Source: Lacrimispora xylanisolvens (GTDB lineage: Bacteria > Bacillota > Clostridia > Lachnospirales > Lachnospiraceae). Taken from it: DNA of 64,000 nt. The stretch is taken from NCBI GenBank assembly GCA_017084465.1, contig CP070896.1:310001-374000 (forward strand), in the 5' to 3' direction. Under the pieces are notes generated by a model. It was not told the DNA's origin and did not search any database. It was given only the letters and a program-made list of their open reading frames with translations. The translations under genes and the position numbers were made by a program. Shown in pieces: positions 35,108-45,329 of the stretch (its first letter is position 1; each line of letters begins with the position of its first letter).

Positions 35108-35910
35108 GAAGTCAATACCACCGGCTTAGCCGGTGGCTTGCTCAACCCCTATAAGGGGTTTATTTCCTGCTTGCGCCCGGAAGGCGCTCCGAAAGTCTGC
35201 CTACTGCACCACATTCTCAGCTGCCCTTAAAAGGGCTTAATCGGAGCTGCCTTACTCCGGCGCAGCCCCAAAAGGGGCTTGCTGGTTTGCTTTGATTTCT
35301 AACTGACTCTTAAGAGTCTTATCTCTTGTTTTTCTTCACCGGCTCACCCGTAAACGGGTCTATATACTCTACTAGTGACATCTGATCGTATTCTAAATCT
35401 TCTTTTATCTGGTTTTGTATGTATTCCTTAATCGCAGCTGTATTCTTTCCTACTGTATCGACGTAAGATCCACGACACCAAAAAATGCCGATTTCCATAT
35501 TTATATTTTAAATTCGCATGCTTTTCAAATATCATTAGCGAACTTTTTCCTTTTAAGTATCCCATTATTTCTGATACTGAGTATTTTGGTGGAATTCGTA
35601 TTAACATGTGTACATGATCTGGCATACATTGCGCTTCCATTATCTCGATTCCTTTTCTCCGGCATAAACTCCCTAAAATTTGACCAACATCTGCCTTTAT
35701 ATCTTTGTAGATTACTTGCCTTCTATATTTTGGTGCAAAGACTATGTGGTACTTGCATTCCCATTTAGTATGGGCTAAACTATTAATGTCCATTATGGAT
35801 CTCCTGTGCTTTTATTTGTGGTTTGCAGACCTACATTTATTTTAGCACAGGAGTAACTTATATCTAAAGATCAGCCCTCCCCCTGCATAGCAGGGGGTTT
35901 ATTTTTTACT
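35108..35910 (-). mobile_element. IS200-family insertion sequence (ends approximate)
   Basis: It has a tnpA gene only, with no tnpB. Subterminal hairpins are present at both sides: CCACCGG-CTTAG-CCGGTGG (35118-35136) and CCCCCTGC-ATA-GCAGGGGG (35879-35897). IS200/IS605 transposases recognise such hairpins on single-stranded DNA. Between the left hairpin and tnpA (35137-35318) are further small repeats (AACCCCTATAAGGGGTT, GCCCTTAAAAGGGC, GCCCCAAAAGGGGC), the usual long structured leader of IS200. Confidence 0.85.
35319..35793 (-). CDS. tnpA: IS200-family TnpA (HUH-Y1 transposase; frameshifted)
   Basis: The first frame reads MDINSLAHTKWECKYHIVFA, PKYRRQVIYKD and the metal-binding HUH motif MPDHVHMLIRIPP. 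A break occurs at an A6 run on the plus strand (35480-35485): with one base fewer it continues FWCRGSYVDTVGKNTAAIKE, which holds the catalytic Tyr (KEYIQNQ), and ends EYIDPFTGEPVKKNKR. Full length is about 157 residues. The annotated frame alone would lack the nucleophile. Confidence 0.9.
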
Positions 35911-35924
35911 GTCACACAAATAAA

Positions 35925-35958
35925 CAGAGCAGTAGGAATATTAATCCTACTGCTCTGC
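35925..35958 (-). terminator. Hairpin downstream of rnpB
   Basis: CAGAGCAGTAGGA...TCCTACTGCTCTG is a perfect 13-bp stem about 80 nt after the 3' end of RNase P RNA. On the minus strand it is followed by TTTATTTG, a weak T run. Confidence 0.6.
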
Positions 35959-36039
35959 TTAGAGTCATTCTCTTTTTGGTCTGTTTTCAACCGGATTATT
36001 GGTGTATAATCATCCTGATATTAATATATTAAATGCTTT

Positions 36040-36380
36040 GAGTAAGACGATAAGCCGGGTTATGTCATTGAATGGCCATCTATCTAGGCCTGCCGTCGCC
36101 AGCAGGCTCAAGCGACCTACCCGGAAGCAGACGGGCCGCCTTATGCTTCCTGTTCGGTCTTGCTTCGAATGGGGTTTACATGGACCCCTCCTGTTACCAG
36201 AAGAGCGGTGGTCTCTTACACCACCTTTCCACCCTTACCGCAGATGCGGCGGTTTATTTCTGTTGCACTTTCCCCTGGAGTCACCTCCGCCAGACGTTAT
36301 CTGGCATTCTGCCCTGTGAAGCCCGGACTTTCCTCACCTGCAGCCTTTCGGCTTTGCAGCTGCGGCCATTTGTCTTACTC
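36040..36380 (-). ncRNA. rnpB: RNase P RNA (bacterial class A)
   Basis: On the minus strand the 5' half contains GAGGAAAGTCCGGGCTTCAC and CAGGGCAG, the P4/J3-4 signature. The 3' half contains GATAGATGGCCATTCAATGAC and the terminal AACCCGGCTTATCGTCTTACT, which pairs with the 5' AGTAAGAC. About 341 nt, normal length. It is the catalytic RNA that matures tRNA 5' ends. Reading frames predicted here on the plus strand are artefacts. Confidence 0.96.
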
Positions 36381-36428
36381 AAAACCATATAAGTTTATCA
36401 TAGTTCCAGCCATTTGTAAAGCTGCCTT

Positions 36429-37046
36429 TTAACTGATCTGATTTTTTGCATTGTACATCTCCTGATCCGCCTGCTTAATTAATGCCTCTCCATCCGACTG
36501 ATCTTCCGGATATCTGGCATATCCGCAGCTTGCCTTGGGATAAAGAATAGACGGTTCCATAACGAACGGCTCGCCAATGGCATCTTTAATGGACTTTTTT
36601 AAGGATTCATAATATGCTTTCTCTTTTTTCTCCCGGATTAGTATGGCAAATTCATCCCCGCCAATTCGAAAGGCCATATCGTTTTTACCTATCTGTCCAC
36701 GCATCCGGGCAGCAATTTCAATTTTAGTTACCACTCCATTGGGCGCCAGCTGTATGCTGCGTATGGAAGGATCATCGGCATATATTTTTTCCGCAATGCT
36801 GTTAAAGTCATTCATGGTGCCTTTTTGCTCAATCAATATTAACCGAAGAATTTCTGTTTTTACGATACGGGAGTCAATGGCATACTGGAGTTTATTAATC
36901 TCTTCCGATGCCACATATCCCGCATGTTCCATTCTTGTCTGCTTTCTTTTAACCACATAATTCATTACGTAAAGTACAGAAACTGCGACACAAATGAGCC
37001 AGACAATCAGTATTGCTGTAACTCTTTTATTAATCAGTGTATCCAT
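36429..37046 (-). CDS. GGDEF-domain protein with an apparent internal deletion
   Basis: A 205-residue protein. Residues 1-35 hold a membrane helix (VTAILIVWLICVAVSVLYVM). About 40-105 looks like a CHASE-type extracellular sensor (IYADDPSIRSIQLAPNGVV). Then, without the second membrane helix or the first half of a GGDEF domain, it goes straight into IEIAARMRGQIGKNDMAFRI, GGDEF and the C-terminal half (EALIKQADQEMYNAK). The Mg/GTP-binding NDxxGHxxGD part is missing. It was probably a diguanylate cyclase and is likely inactive now. Confidence 0.75.
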   Translation of the reverse strand: MDTLINKRVTAILIVWLICVAVSVLYVMNYVVKRKQTRMEHAGYVASEEINKLQYAIDSRIVKTEILRLILIEQKGTMNDFNSIAEKIYADDPSIRSIQLAPNGVVTKIEIAARMRGQIGKNDMAFRIGGDEFAILIREKKEKAYYESLKKSIKDAIGEPFVMEPSILYPKASCGYARYPEDQSDGEALIKQADQEMYNAKNQIS

Positions 37047-37061
37047 ACTAACCCCGCTTAC

Positions 37062-38722
37062 TTACACCTTAAAACAGCTTCCTCCAATAAATTCCCGTAC
37101 AATGGAGTTACGCGGAATGTCTTCACTGTTAACTCCCAAAAAATAATCCAGGAACTTTAAAAGCCGTTTCGCTTCCATGTATTCAGGGGATTCCCTTGGT
37201 ATTCCAAACAAAAGCGGTTCTGCGTACTGCTTTAAAACGGATAATTCATATACTGTGGCAGAATTAAACATCATATCTGCAGATTCCTGGAATGGAAAAA
37301 TATAGGCTTCCTCACCCTCTCTCACAGTGGGCCACATACGAATGGTATCCTGGGCTGATGCACCTCTGGTTCTGGCATCCCGCACCATGCGTCTGATCAG
37401 GCGGCAGTCGGTTGTCGGTATCCGGTTGTGCTCATCAATATTTAACTGGGTCAGTGCACTGACATAGACACGGAATTTACTTTCTTTTGGAAGTGAATAG
37501 GATAACTTATCATTCAGACAGTGAATTCCTTCGATTACCAGAATATCGTCATTGCCCAGCTTTAAGTAATCTCCCCGATATTCCCGTTCCCCTGTTTTAA
37601 ACTGGTATCTTGGCATCTCAACCGTTTCGCCAGCTAAAAGAGCCGTCATATCCTTATTAAACTGATCGATGTCCAGACATTCCAGCACTTCATAATTATA
37701 GCTTCCGTCAGGATTTTTCGGACTGTTAACTCTGTTCACAAAATAATCATCCACTGCTATGGGGTGTGGAATCATCCCCTGGGCCTTTAACTGTATGGAT
37801 AATCTGTGAGAAAATGTAGTTTTTCCAGAGGAAGACGGACCTGCTATCATAACAAATTTTTGCTTCTGTCAGAACCAATCCGTGCTGCGATTTCAGCAAT
37901 CTTTTTCTCCTGCAATGCTTCCTGAATCAGAATCAGTTCATTGATATTACCTGCTGCTATGCCTTCGTTTAATGCTCCGACATGGGAAACATTCAGACGT
38001 TCTCCCCATTTAACGCTTTCCTTTAACACGGTGAAAAGCTTCTGTTTTTTTTCTGCCTCAAAAACAGGTACTTCCTCTGGATTTTCCTTCTGAGGGAGCA
38101 TGAGCATAAATCCTTCATCATAAGGAATGATATCAAAATATTTAATATATCCTGTATTCTGTACCATATAGCCGTAAAAATAATCTTCAAAGCCACCGAT
38201 GCTGTATAAATTCACGCGGGATACTCTGCGGTAGCGGAAAAGCCGTTCTTTGTCATACATCCGGTGCTTATGAAATAATTCAATGGCATCATCTGTATTG
38301 ACGCTTCGCTTCATAATGGGAATCTTCTGATCCACGTATTCCCTCATGCGTGTCAGTACTTTGTTTAACAGTTCTTCCGTCAGTTCTACGGTTCCATGGG
38401 GCTGAATGTAATAGCCCTTTCCCAGGGAAAAATCAACTGTCACTTTTTCAATATTCTCGGAACCAGCCACATCATAAAATGCTTTCATCATGAGAAAAAT
38501 TGCACTTCGGTGATAAGTCTGAATTCCCGGCTGATCTTTACCGGTATAAAATTGGAGTATACAGTCAAACTGAACAGTCTTATGAAGCTCTCTTAATTTA
38601 CCGTTAATCCCAACCAGCAGAATCTCATTTTCAAACTGGGTCTGATATTCCTTTGCTATATCCTGATAAGTCGTTCCAATTGGATATTGTTTCTTAGTTC
38701 CATCTATTGTTACAATCGCCAT
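37062..38722 (-). CDS. Nucleoside kinase with TGS/SAD N-terminal domains (frameshifted)
   Basis: The N-terminal frame (37847-38722) has a TGS domain (MAIVTIDGTKKQYPIGTTYQ) and a threonyl-tRNA-synthetase-like second domain. The C-terminal frame (37062-37850) is a uridine-kinase/PRK-type P-loop kinase with MIAGPSSSGKTTFSHRLS and VIEGIHCLND. In clostridia these parts form one protein of about 550 residues. The break is at a T5 run (37857-37861, plus strand); one more base gives a continuous SDRSKKFVMIAGPSSSGK. The family is usually annotated as uridine kinase-like; the nucleoside is not certain. Confidence 0.85.
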
Positions 38723-38733
38723 TCTTTTCCTCC

Positions 38734-39555
38734 TTATAAAAATGTCTCAGGAAATCTCACATCTGCCTTGCCAATCTCCAGTTCTTCCCCTGCATTAGCC
38801 TTTAGAAAATCTTCCATAAAATTCAGAAAAAGATATTCCAGTCCATAATGGCCTGCATCGATCACTGCCATATGATTTGCTGCTGCGTCAGTTCCGCTGT
38901 GATGACCGATATCACCGGTAATCAGTACTTCCACTCCTGCTTTTAACCCAGGTTTTATCATGCTGGAACCAGCGCCCGGGCTGATTCCCACAAAGGTTAC
39001 CGGCTCTTTTATATCCTGTTCTCCGTATATGGTAACGAATGGAAGTTTAAACCGCTCTTTTACCAGACCAGCCAGTTCTCTCACTGTCATGGGCTGTTCT
39101 AAATAACCGGTCTTTCCAATCCCATATGGAAGTTCTTTGATACCTTCCGGTGTTTCAAACGGAATAATTCCATCTTGTTCCAATACCTGGGTTTTTTCTA
39201 ATCCTAACATTCCCGCGGCAGCATCCGCCATACAACCAGGTGCTGAATCAAAGTTGGTATGCATGGCATAACAGCAGATATCATGCTTTATCAGCTTCAT
39301 CAGTCTTTCACCAATAAAATCACTGTCGGTAATTCTGCTTACAGGCTTAAAAATCAGGGGATGATGGGTCAAAAGAAGATCAGCTCCATACTGCACTGCC
39401 TCTTCTATTGCTCTCTCATCCCCGTCCAGCGCGATAAATACTTTTTTTATCTCTTTTTTATTCCGTCCCACAAGAAGTCCTACATTATCCCAGTCACAGG
39501 CACATTTAACAGGCGCCAGCTGTTCCAGTATTTCAATCAGTTTGCTGCATTGCAT
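38734..39555 (-). CDS. Nif3-like dinuclear metal-centre protein
   Basis: A 273-residue YqfO/NIF3-family protein. It starts MQCSKLIEILEQLAPVKCACDWDNVGLLVG and has the metal-binding histidines in LLLTHHPLIFKP, YAMHTNFDSAPG and DIGHHSGTDAA. The family is broadly conserved. A GTP cyclohydrolase activity has been claimed for some members, but the role is unsettled. It overlaps trmK by 23 nt, the standard arrangement in Firmicutes. Confidence 0.92.
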   Translation of the reverse strand: MQCSKLIEILEQLAPVKCACDWDNVGLLVGRNKKEIKKVFIALDGDERAIEEAVQYGADLLLTHHPLIFKPVSRITDSDFIGERLMKLIKHDICCYAMHTNFDSAPGCMADAAAGMLGLEKTQVLEQDGIIPFETPEGIKELPYGIGKTGYLEQPMTVRELAGLVKERFKLPFVTIYGEQDIKEPVTFVGISPGAGSSMIKPGLKAGVEVLITGDIGHHSGTDAAANHMAVIDAGHYGLEYLFLNFMEDFLKANAGEELEIGKADVRFPETFL

Positions 39556-40243
39556 CTTGTGCCTCCTTATTCCACTTCAGTTCCAGTTCCAGTTCTTCGA
39601 TTCTGCTCTCTGCGTTTTTTGTTCCGCTTGACTGAAGTCCTTTTAGAATCTCACCAATCTGTATTTGTTCTTTCTGTAAAAATTCTTTTAAAACCGTATT
39701 TTTTGAATCTAATAAGTCTTTTCCGTACCGGTATACCAGTTCCGGATCCCTATCTTCCGAAATCATAGAATCTCTGGTAACACCCATGACAGAATAATAT
39801 TTCCCGTCTTCTTTTATCATAGTCTCTCTTCCGATAGAAAATTCATGTTCTGCAAGAAACTTACGAACTTTATAAAGCTCCGAATGAGGTGACAGAACCC
39901 AGTATGAGATACTGTCCCATAAATGCCGTCCCTCCTCCAATATATGTATGATCAGTTCTCCGCCCATGCCAGCAATAACAACACAGTCAGCCTGATTTTT
40001 CTCTAACTTTAAAAGCCCGTCGCTTAAACGGACTTCAACCAGATCGGTAAGACCTGCCTCTTTTATGTGAGTCTGGGCCCTTAAAAGAGGCCCTTTTCTC
40101 ACATCCATGGCAATTGCAGATTTTGCAATCCCTTCCTGTACTAAATGAATCGGGATATAACCATGATCGGTACCGATATCAGCCACACGGCTGCCACCAG
40201 GTACAAATGAAGCGATCATTCCCAAACGTTTTGATAATTTCAT
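39533..40243 (-). CDS. trmK: tRNA (adenine-22 N1)-methyltransferase
   Basis: A 236-residue SAM-dependent methyltransferase. Motif I is ADIGTDHGYIPIHL, followed by AIAMDVRKGPLLRA, DCVVIAGMGGELIIHIL and WVLSPHSELYKVRKFL, which match TrmK. C-terminal coiled coil from about 170. It methylates A22 in the D-loop of several tRNAs. It lies between rpoD (20 nt upstream) and nif3. Confidence 0.93.
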   Translation of the reverse strand: MKLSKRLGMIASFVPGGSRVADIGTDHGYIPIHLVQEGIAKSAIAMDVRKGPLLRAQTHIKEAGLTDLVEVRLSDGLLKLEKNQADCVVIAGMGGELIIHILEEGRHLWDSISYWVLSPHSELYKVRKFLAEHEFSIGRETMIKEDGKYYSVMGVTRDSMISEDRDPELVYRYGKDLLDSKNTVLKEFLQKEQIQIGEILKGLQSSGTKNAESRIEELELELKWNKEAQDAMQQTD

Positions 40244-40263
40244 AGTAAACTCCGTATTATTTC

Positions 40264-41468
40264 TTAGTCGTCCAGATAATCTTTCAGCTTTTTGCTTCTG
40301 CTGGGATGGCGCAGTTTACGCAAAGCTTTTGCTTCGATCTGTCTGATCCGCTCTCTTGTAACATTAAATTCTTTTCCAACCTCTTCTAAGGTTCTGGGGC
40401 GCCCGTCATTTAAACCAAACCGAAGTTTTAACACTTTCTGCTCCCGCTCTGTCAGAGTATCAAGAACTTCCATCAGCTGTTCATGAAGCATGGTAAATGT
40501 TGCCGCATCTGCCGGAACCGCCACCTGATCGTCCTGGATAAAATCACCTAAATGGCTGTCTTCTTCCTCGCCGATGGGTGTTTCTAAAGAAACCGGTTCC
40601 TGGGAAACTTTCATAATTTCCCGTACCCGCTCCACCTGCATATCTGCTCTTGCCGCAATCTCTTCCGGAACAGGTTCTCTACCCAGTTCCTGTAAAAGCT
40701 GTCTGGATACACGTACCAGACGGTTAATGGTCTCCACCATATGAACAGGGATCCGGATTGTACGAGCCTGATCTGCTATGGCCCTGGTAATTGCCTGTCT
40801 GATCCACCAGGTTGCATAGGTGCTGAACTTATAGCCTTTCCGGTAATCAAACTTTTCTACCGCTTTAATCAGTCCTAAATTTCCTTCCTGTATCAGATCT
40901 AAAACTGCATACCACGCCCCACATAGCGCTTGGCGATACTGACTACAAGGCGGAGGTTGGCTTCTGTTAATCTTTGCTTTGATTCTTCATCCCCAAGCTC
41001 AATCTTTTTCGCAAGTTCAATCTCATCTTCACTGGAAAGAAGGGGGACTTTACCGATCTCTTTTAAATACATGCGGACCGGATCTTCTACGCTGACACCT
41101 TCCGGAACAGATAAATCGATGCTTTCCATATCGATTTCTTCCTCTTCCTCGATGTCTTCTTCCAAAAACAGATCTTCGTCTAAATCCAGTTCTTCTCCGC
41201 CCATGGAAAGCACATCTACTTTGCTGCTCTCCAGAAAATCATAGATCTGATCCAGACGGTCTGAATCCAAACTTTCTCCAATAAAGAAATCAAGTACTTC
41301 CTGGTTTTCCAGGACATTTCTCTTTTTTCTCGCCAATAAGAGAAGCTGGCTTAACTTCTCCTCAAACGCCGCTGTTGACTCTTCCTGCCTGCTGCCAAAA
41401 ACCTGTTCCTCTTCTGTCTTTCCTGAACCCACCATCTTATCTGCTGTCTTCTTAACATTCTCGTCCAT
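40264..41468 (-). CDS. rpoD: Primary sigma factor RpoD (frameshifted in this sequence)
   Basis: The N-terminal frame starts at ATG 41468 ([20 protein letters not shown]) and includes region 1.2, [20 protein letters not shown], and the start of region 2, [16 protein letters not shown]. It stops at an A4 run on the plus strand (40901-40904). One more base gives [20 protein letters not shown] and leads through [20 protein letters not shown] to the C-terminal frame with region 3 and 4.2 ([20 protein letters not shown]). About 401 residues. The gene should be essential, so the break is almost certainly a sequence error. It sits 39 nt after dnaG. Confidence 0.95.
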
Positions 41469-41507
41469 GTTTTTCCATCCTTCCACAGCCTGCCTATAGT
41501 GTACACC

Positions 41508-43280
41508 CTAATCCAGCGAAATATTCAAATCCCTCAGCGCAGCCTGTTCCTTTATAATTCTTTGCAGTTCTTCTATCCCTGCTGCATGACGGCTGGCATG
41601 ATCCAGACTGTTTTTTTTCACTTTCATTATTGTTTCCGAAAACGCTTTTTTCTGTTCTTCATTATCAAGAGACTCTTTTAAGCTCGCATGGAAAAGACCT
41701 GCGACAGTCCGGTATTGATCATCATCATCGATGAAATGATTCAAAATCTCGGCCGGATTCAGTGTTCCGGCAGCGTGTCCGTCAAAAACCATCTGTGCCA
41801 CCTTATGATACAGTTCTTCTATAAAATCATCAGGAGTAATGACCCCTTTAATCTTATCAAATAGTACAGGATTTTCAATCAGCCAGGTAAGCAGCAGTCT
41901 TTGAGACTGCATGACCCCATCTTCTTTTTCTTTTTTCCGCTGATTCTTCCCGTTCTCTTCCTCTTCTCCCCTTACTGAGGACCGGACAGGTCCAAGTGTG
42001 GCTCCCAGCCGGTTAACCAGGCGTTTTAAATCCTGGTAATTAATGAAAAATTCTCTGGAAACAGCTTCTAAATAGTTTTCCCGCTCAAGCGCTTCCGGAA
42101 ATTCCAGAAGCTTTCTTGCCGTTTGATTATAAAACTCTGTTTTCTGTTCCGGATCATCCATCTTGTAATTCTTTCTCAGAACTTCAATCTCAAAGAGAAA
42201 ACTGTTTTGTGCCTGTTCAATTCTCTGTTTAAATTCTTCCGCTCCCAGATTCTTTATAAATTCATCGGGATCCTTATAAGGCTCCATGTTCAGAACTCGA
42301 ATGGAAACTCCCGCATCCCTTAAAATAGGAATCGCTCTCAGTGCCGCTTTCTGACCTGCTCCGTCGCTGTCATAGGTAAGGATCACTTTGTCCGTATACC
42401 GCTTTAACAACTGGGCATGCTGGGTGGTAAAGGCCGTTCCCAGGGAAGCCACCGCATTGGTAAAGCCTGCCTGATGCATGGCAATTACATCCATATACCC
42501 TTCGCAGATCAATATGTATTTTTCCCGTGACAGTCTGGCATAGTTCAGTCCATATAAGTTTCTGCTTTTATCAAACAGCTTTGTCTCCGGTGAATTTAAA
42601 TATTTAGGCTCACCGGCCCCCATAACTCTTCCGCCAAAACCGATGACCCGGTTATTCACATCCATGATGGGAAACATCACCCGGTTCCAGAACTTATCAT
42701 GACTTCCCTTTTCCTCAATCGTCACAAGTCCTGACAGCTTTAATACAGAATCATCATACCCCTTGCCTCTTAGATATCGGTATAAATCGTCACTGGTTTT
42801 ATTGGAGTATCCCAGTCCAAAGCGGACTATGGTTTCATCACTTAACTGCCTGTCCTTTAAATACCGGTAACCTGCTTCGCCCTGAGGCTTCTTCAGCTGA
42901 TAATAAAAATAGCTGGCAGCCAGCTTATTCATCTCCAGAAGAGCGGCCCTTAAATCTTCCTGCTCCCTTGCCTCTTTGCTGTATTCTTCCACCGGTAGTT
43001 TTACTCCTGCCCGGTCTGCCAGCATCTTAAACGCTTCTGAGAAGGAATAATTCTCATACTCCATAACAAAGGTAATAACATTACCGCCTGCACCGCAGCC
43101 AAAGCAGTAATACATCTGTTTGGCCGGTGACACGGAAAAGGAGGGAGACTTTTCATTATGAAACGGGCATAAGCCAAAATAATTGCTGCCCTTTTTTTGC
43201 AGTTTCACGTACCCTGATACGATATCCACAATGTCATTCCTTACGCGGACTTCTTCAATTATGTCTTCCGAATATCGCAT
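41508..43280 (-). CDS. dnaG: DNA primase
   Basis: A 590-residue protein that makes RNA primers for replication. The N-terminal CHC2 zinc domain has CPFHNEKSPSFSV and YYCFGCGAGGN. The TOPRIM domain follows with ILICEGYMDVIAMHQAGF and VILTYDSDGAGQKAA. The C-terminal helicase-binding region extends past an acidic/lysine-rich linker (EEEENGKNQRKKEKED). Frame intact. It is flanked by dgt and rpoD, the conserved macromolecular-synthesis cluster of Lachnospiraceae. Confidence 0.97.
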   Translation of the reverse strand: MRYSEDIIEEVRVRNDIVDIVSGYVKLQKKGSNYFGLCPFHNEKSPSFSVSPAKQMYYCFGCGAGGNVITFVMEYENYSFSEAFKMLADRAGVKLPVEEYSKEAREQEDLRAALLEMNKLAASYFYYQLKKPQGEAGYRYLKDRQLSDETIVRFGLGYSNKTSDDLYRYLRGKGYDDSVLKLSGLVTIEEKGSHDKFWNRVMFPIMDVNNRVIGFGGRVMGAGEPKYLNSPETKLFDKSRNLYGLNYARLSREKYILICEGYMDVIAMHQAGFTNAVASLGTAFTTQHAQLLKRYTDKVILTYDSDGAGQKAALRAIPILRDAGVSIRVLNMEPYKDPDEFIKNLGAEEFKQRIEQAQNSFLFEIEVLRKNYKMDDPEQKTEFYNQTARKLLEFPEALERENYLEAVSREFFINYQDLKRLVNRLGATLGPVRSSVRGEEEENGKNQRKKEKEDGVMQSQRLLLTWLIENPVLFDKIKGVITPDDFIEELYHKVAQMVFDGHAAGTLNPAEILNHFIDDDDQYRTVAGLFHASLKESLDNEEQKKAFSETIMKVKKNSLDHASRHAAGIEELQRIIKEQAALRDLNISLD

Positions 43281-43329
43281 AAAGCCATCATCCTCCTTTC
43301 ACAAAGATTTATGATAAAATGCTTATTTG

Positions 43330-44340
43330 TCAAATTGCTTTCCATGCCTTTGGTACAAACAGTTCTTCAAACCGGTCAATGGCATAGCTGTCACTCATAC
43401 CGGCAATATAATCACAGACAGCACGCTCCTTATCTGCAGTACCTTTTTCCATTAAATAACGGTATTCCTGGGGAAGCTTATCCGGATGATCCATATAATA
43501 CTCAAAAAGCATGGCGATCATCTTCTGTGCTTTTCCTTCTTCTGCTTTTGGAATCTCATTCTTATAAACATGCTGAAACATCCAGGTTCTAAGTCCCTGC
43601 ATGGCTGCTTCCATATCTGAAGACATGATGATCTCATTCTTCTCATAGCTGTTATTGATAATATCGTGAATGAGATTATTCAGTCTCTCCCTGACGCTGT
43701 GTCCTAAAATATCCGTATAGCAGCCGGGTAGATCCTCCTCCACAAACATCTTTGCCCGGATTGCATCATCGATGTCATGATTAATGTAGGCAATTTTGTC
43801 AGACAGCCGGACAATGGCGCCCTCTAACGTGGAGGGATGACCGCTGGTCCGGTGATTTAGGATACCATCTCTCACTTCCCATGTGAGATTTAAACCCATT
43901 CCGTCTTTTTCCAGGATTTCAACTACCCGTACGCTCTGCCTGTAATGGGCGAACCCCTGGGAGCAGATCTCATTAAGAATTGCTTCTCCGGAATGGCCAA
44001 ATGGAGTATGTCCAAGATCATGCCCCAACGCAATCGCCTCTGTTAAATCCTCATTCATGCGCAGGGACTTGGCAATGGTTCTTGCTATCTGGGAAACTTC
44101 CAGTGTATGGGTGAGTCTTGTCCGGTAATGGTCACCTTCCGGTGCCAGAAACACCTGAGTCTTGTGCTTCAGCCTTCGAAATGCTTTACAGTGAATGATT
44201 CTGTCACGGTCCCGCTGGTAAGCGGTGCGGATATCACAGGGTACTTCTTCCCGTTCTCTGCCTTTGGTATTCTTGCTAAATGCAGCATAAGGACTTAAAT
44301 AAGCTTCCTCCCACTGTTCAGTGGATTCTCTGATATTCAT
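43330..44340 (-). CDS. dgt: HD-domain dGTP triphosphohydrolase-like protein
   Basis: A 336-residue protein. The HD motif is seen as RTRLTHTLEVSQIARTIAKS and ALGHDLGHTPFGHSGE, with a later Asp in KIAYINHDIDDA. The N-terminal DRDRIIHCKAFRRLKHKTQV is typical of the dGTPase family. It hydrolyses dNTPs to nucleoside and triphosphate, in some species needing an activator dNTP. Located 49 nt upstream of dnaG. Confidence 0.93.
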   Translation of the reverse strand: MNIRESTEQWEEAYLSPYAAFSKNTKGREREEVPCDIRTAYQRDRDRIIHCKAFRRLKHKTQVFLAPEGDHYRTRLTHTLEVSQIARTIAKSLRMNEDLTEAIALGHDLGHTPFGHSGEAILNEICSQGFAHYRQSVRVVEILEKDGMGLNLTWEVRDGILNHRTSGHPSTLEGAIVRLSDKIAYINHDIDDAIRAKMFVEEDLPGCYTDILGHSVRERLNNLIHDIINNSYEKNEIIMSSDMEAAMQGLRTWMFQHVYKNEIPKAEEGKAQKMIAMLFEYYMDHPDKLPQEYRYLMEKGTADKERAVCDYIAGMSDSYAIDRFEELFVPKAWKAI

Positions 44341-44426
44341 TCGATCACATCCTTCGCAAAGTTATGGTACATTATATCATATTTTCAGTAATTTTAACAC
44401 CCTATATTAAATTATTTGCACTGTGC

Positions 44427-45257
44427 TCATCTGGTGCTGCTGATGTGTTTCCTGTATTCACTGGGCAGACAGCCATATCGTTTCTTAAATGCCTTGGCAA
44501 ATGCCCTGCTGTCAGGAAATCCATGCCTCATGGCAATTTCCCCGATCTCATGATCCGTTCCCATGAGTTCACGAACTGCATATTTGACACGCAGGTCAAT
44601 TAAAAAGGTACGATAATTAACCTGCGCATACTTTAAAAAAATTCTGGATAAATAGGTGGGACTGAATCCAAAGCGTAACGCCACCGAGTCCAGTTTTAAA
44701 TCCTGATCATAATTTTCCCTCATATACTGGGTTACATCAGAGAGTTTATCCAGCTGTTTTTTTTGGCGAATGATCTCTTTATCCATATTTTCTGTTTTAA
44801 ACTCTGTTACCAGAAGATACAAAAGCTGATAGAACTGGCTTTTTACCTGAAAGCTATATCCATACTCCTGTTTGTCATAAGTAAAAAAAAGAGAAGTCAC
44901 AAGATCCTTCAGCCTGCGGTTTGCCTCTTCTCCTTTTCTTTCAAAGTTCACATAGGAATCTTCTCCCATGTAATCTTCAAAGGTCTCTCCCGGAATCTGC
45001 AGGACAATGGTAATATTGGGATTGGGGCATTCGATGGAATGCACTTCGTTGGAATTGACCAGTACAAACTCATCTCTGGTAAGCTTAAGATGATTGTTAT
45101 TGATATAAAAATCAATCTCTCCCTCCAGTACCAGAAAAATCTCTACCGAATGGTGCCAATGCTTTGTCACTTTATAGTTCCCTTCCCTGCCTTCGAAAAT
45201 AAACAGCCGGAAAGGAAGATCATTATTGGGAATTACCAGCTCATGCCTGATTTCCAT
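44427..45257 (-). CDS. AraC-family regulator with cupin sensor
   Basis: A 276-residue protein. ATG 45257 is preferred because GGAGGTG is 6 nt upstream. The N-terminal cupin (about 15-100) has HWHHSVEIFLVLEGEIDFYI. The C-terminal AraC domain has two helix-turn-helix units (LDSVALRFGFSPTYLSRIFL and IGEIAMRHGFPDSRAFAKAF). Such proteins sense sugars or similar ligands. No adjacent metabolic gene points to its target; the neighbours are dgt and a Csp-like protease. Confidence 0.92.
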   Translation of the reverse strand: MEIRHELVIPNNDLPFRLFIFEGREGNYKVTKHWHHSVEIFLVLEGEIDFYINNNHLKLTRDEFVLVNSNEVHSIECPNPNITIVLQIPGETFEDYMGEDSYVNFERKGEEANRRLKDLVTSLFFTYDKQEYGYSFQVKSQFYQLLYLLVTEFKTENMDKEIIRQKKQLDKLSDVTQYMRENYDQDLKLDSVALRFGFSPTYLSRIFLKYAQVNYRTFLIDLRVKYAVRELMGTDHEIGEIAMRHGFPDSRAFAKAFKKRYGCLPSEYRKHISSTR

Positions 45258-45329
45258 TTCACACCTCCGTAAAGTACTGTATCCATTATAAAACATTTTT
45301 GTCTGTTTTCCAACGGATTTTCTTTTGTA

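Noticed and set aside
35999-36432. Three overlapping plus-strand frames of 90-106 codons
   Set aside because: They lie antisense to RNase P RNA, whose signature sequences explain the segment fully.
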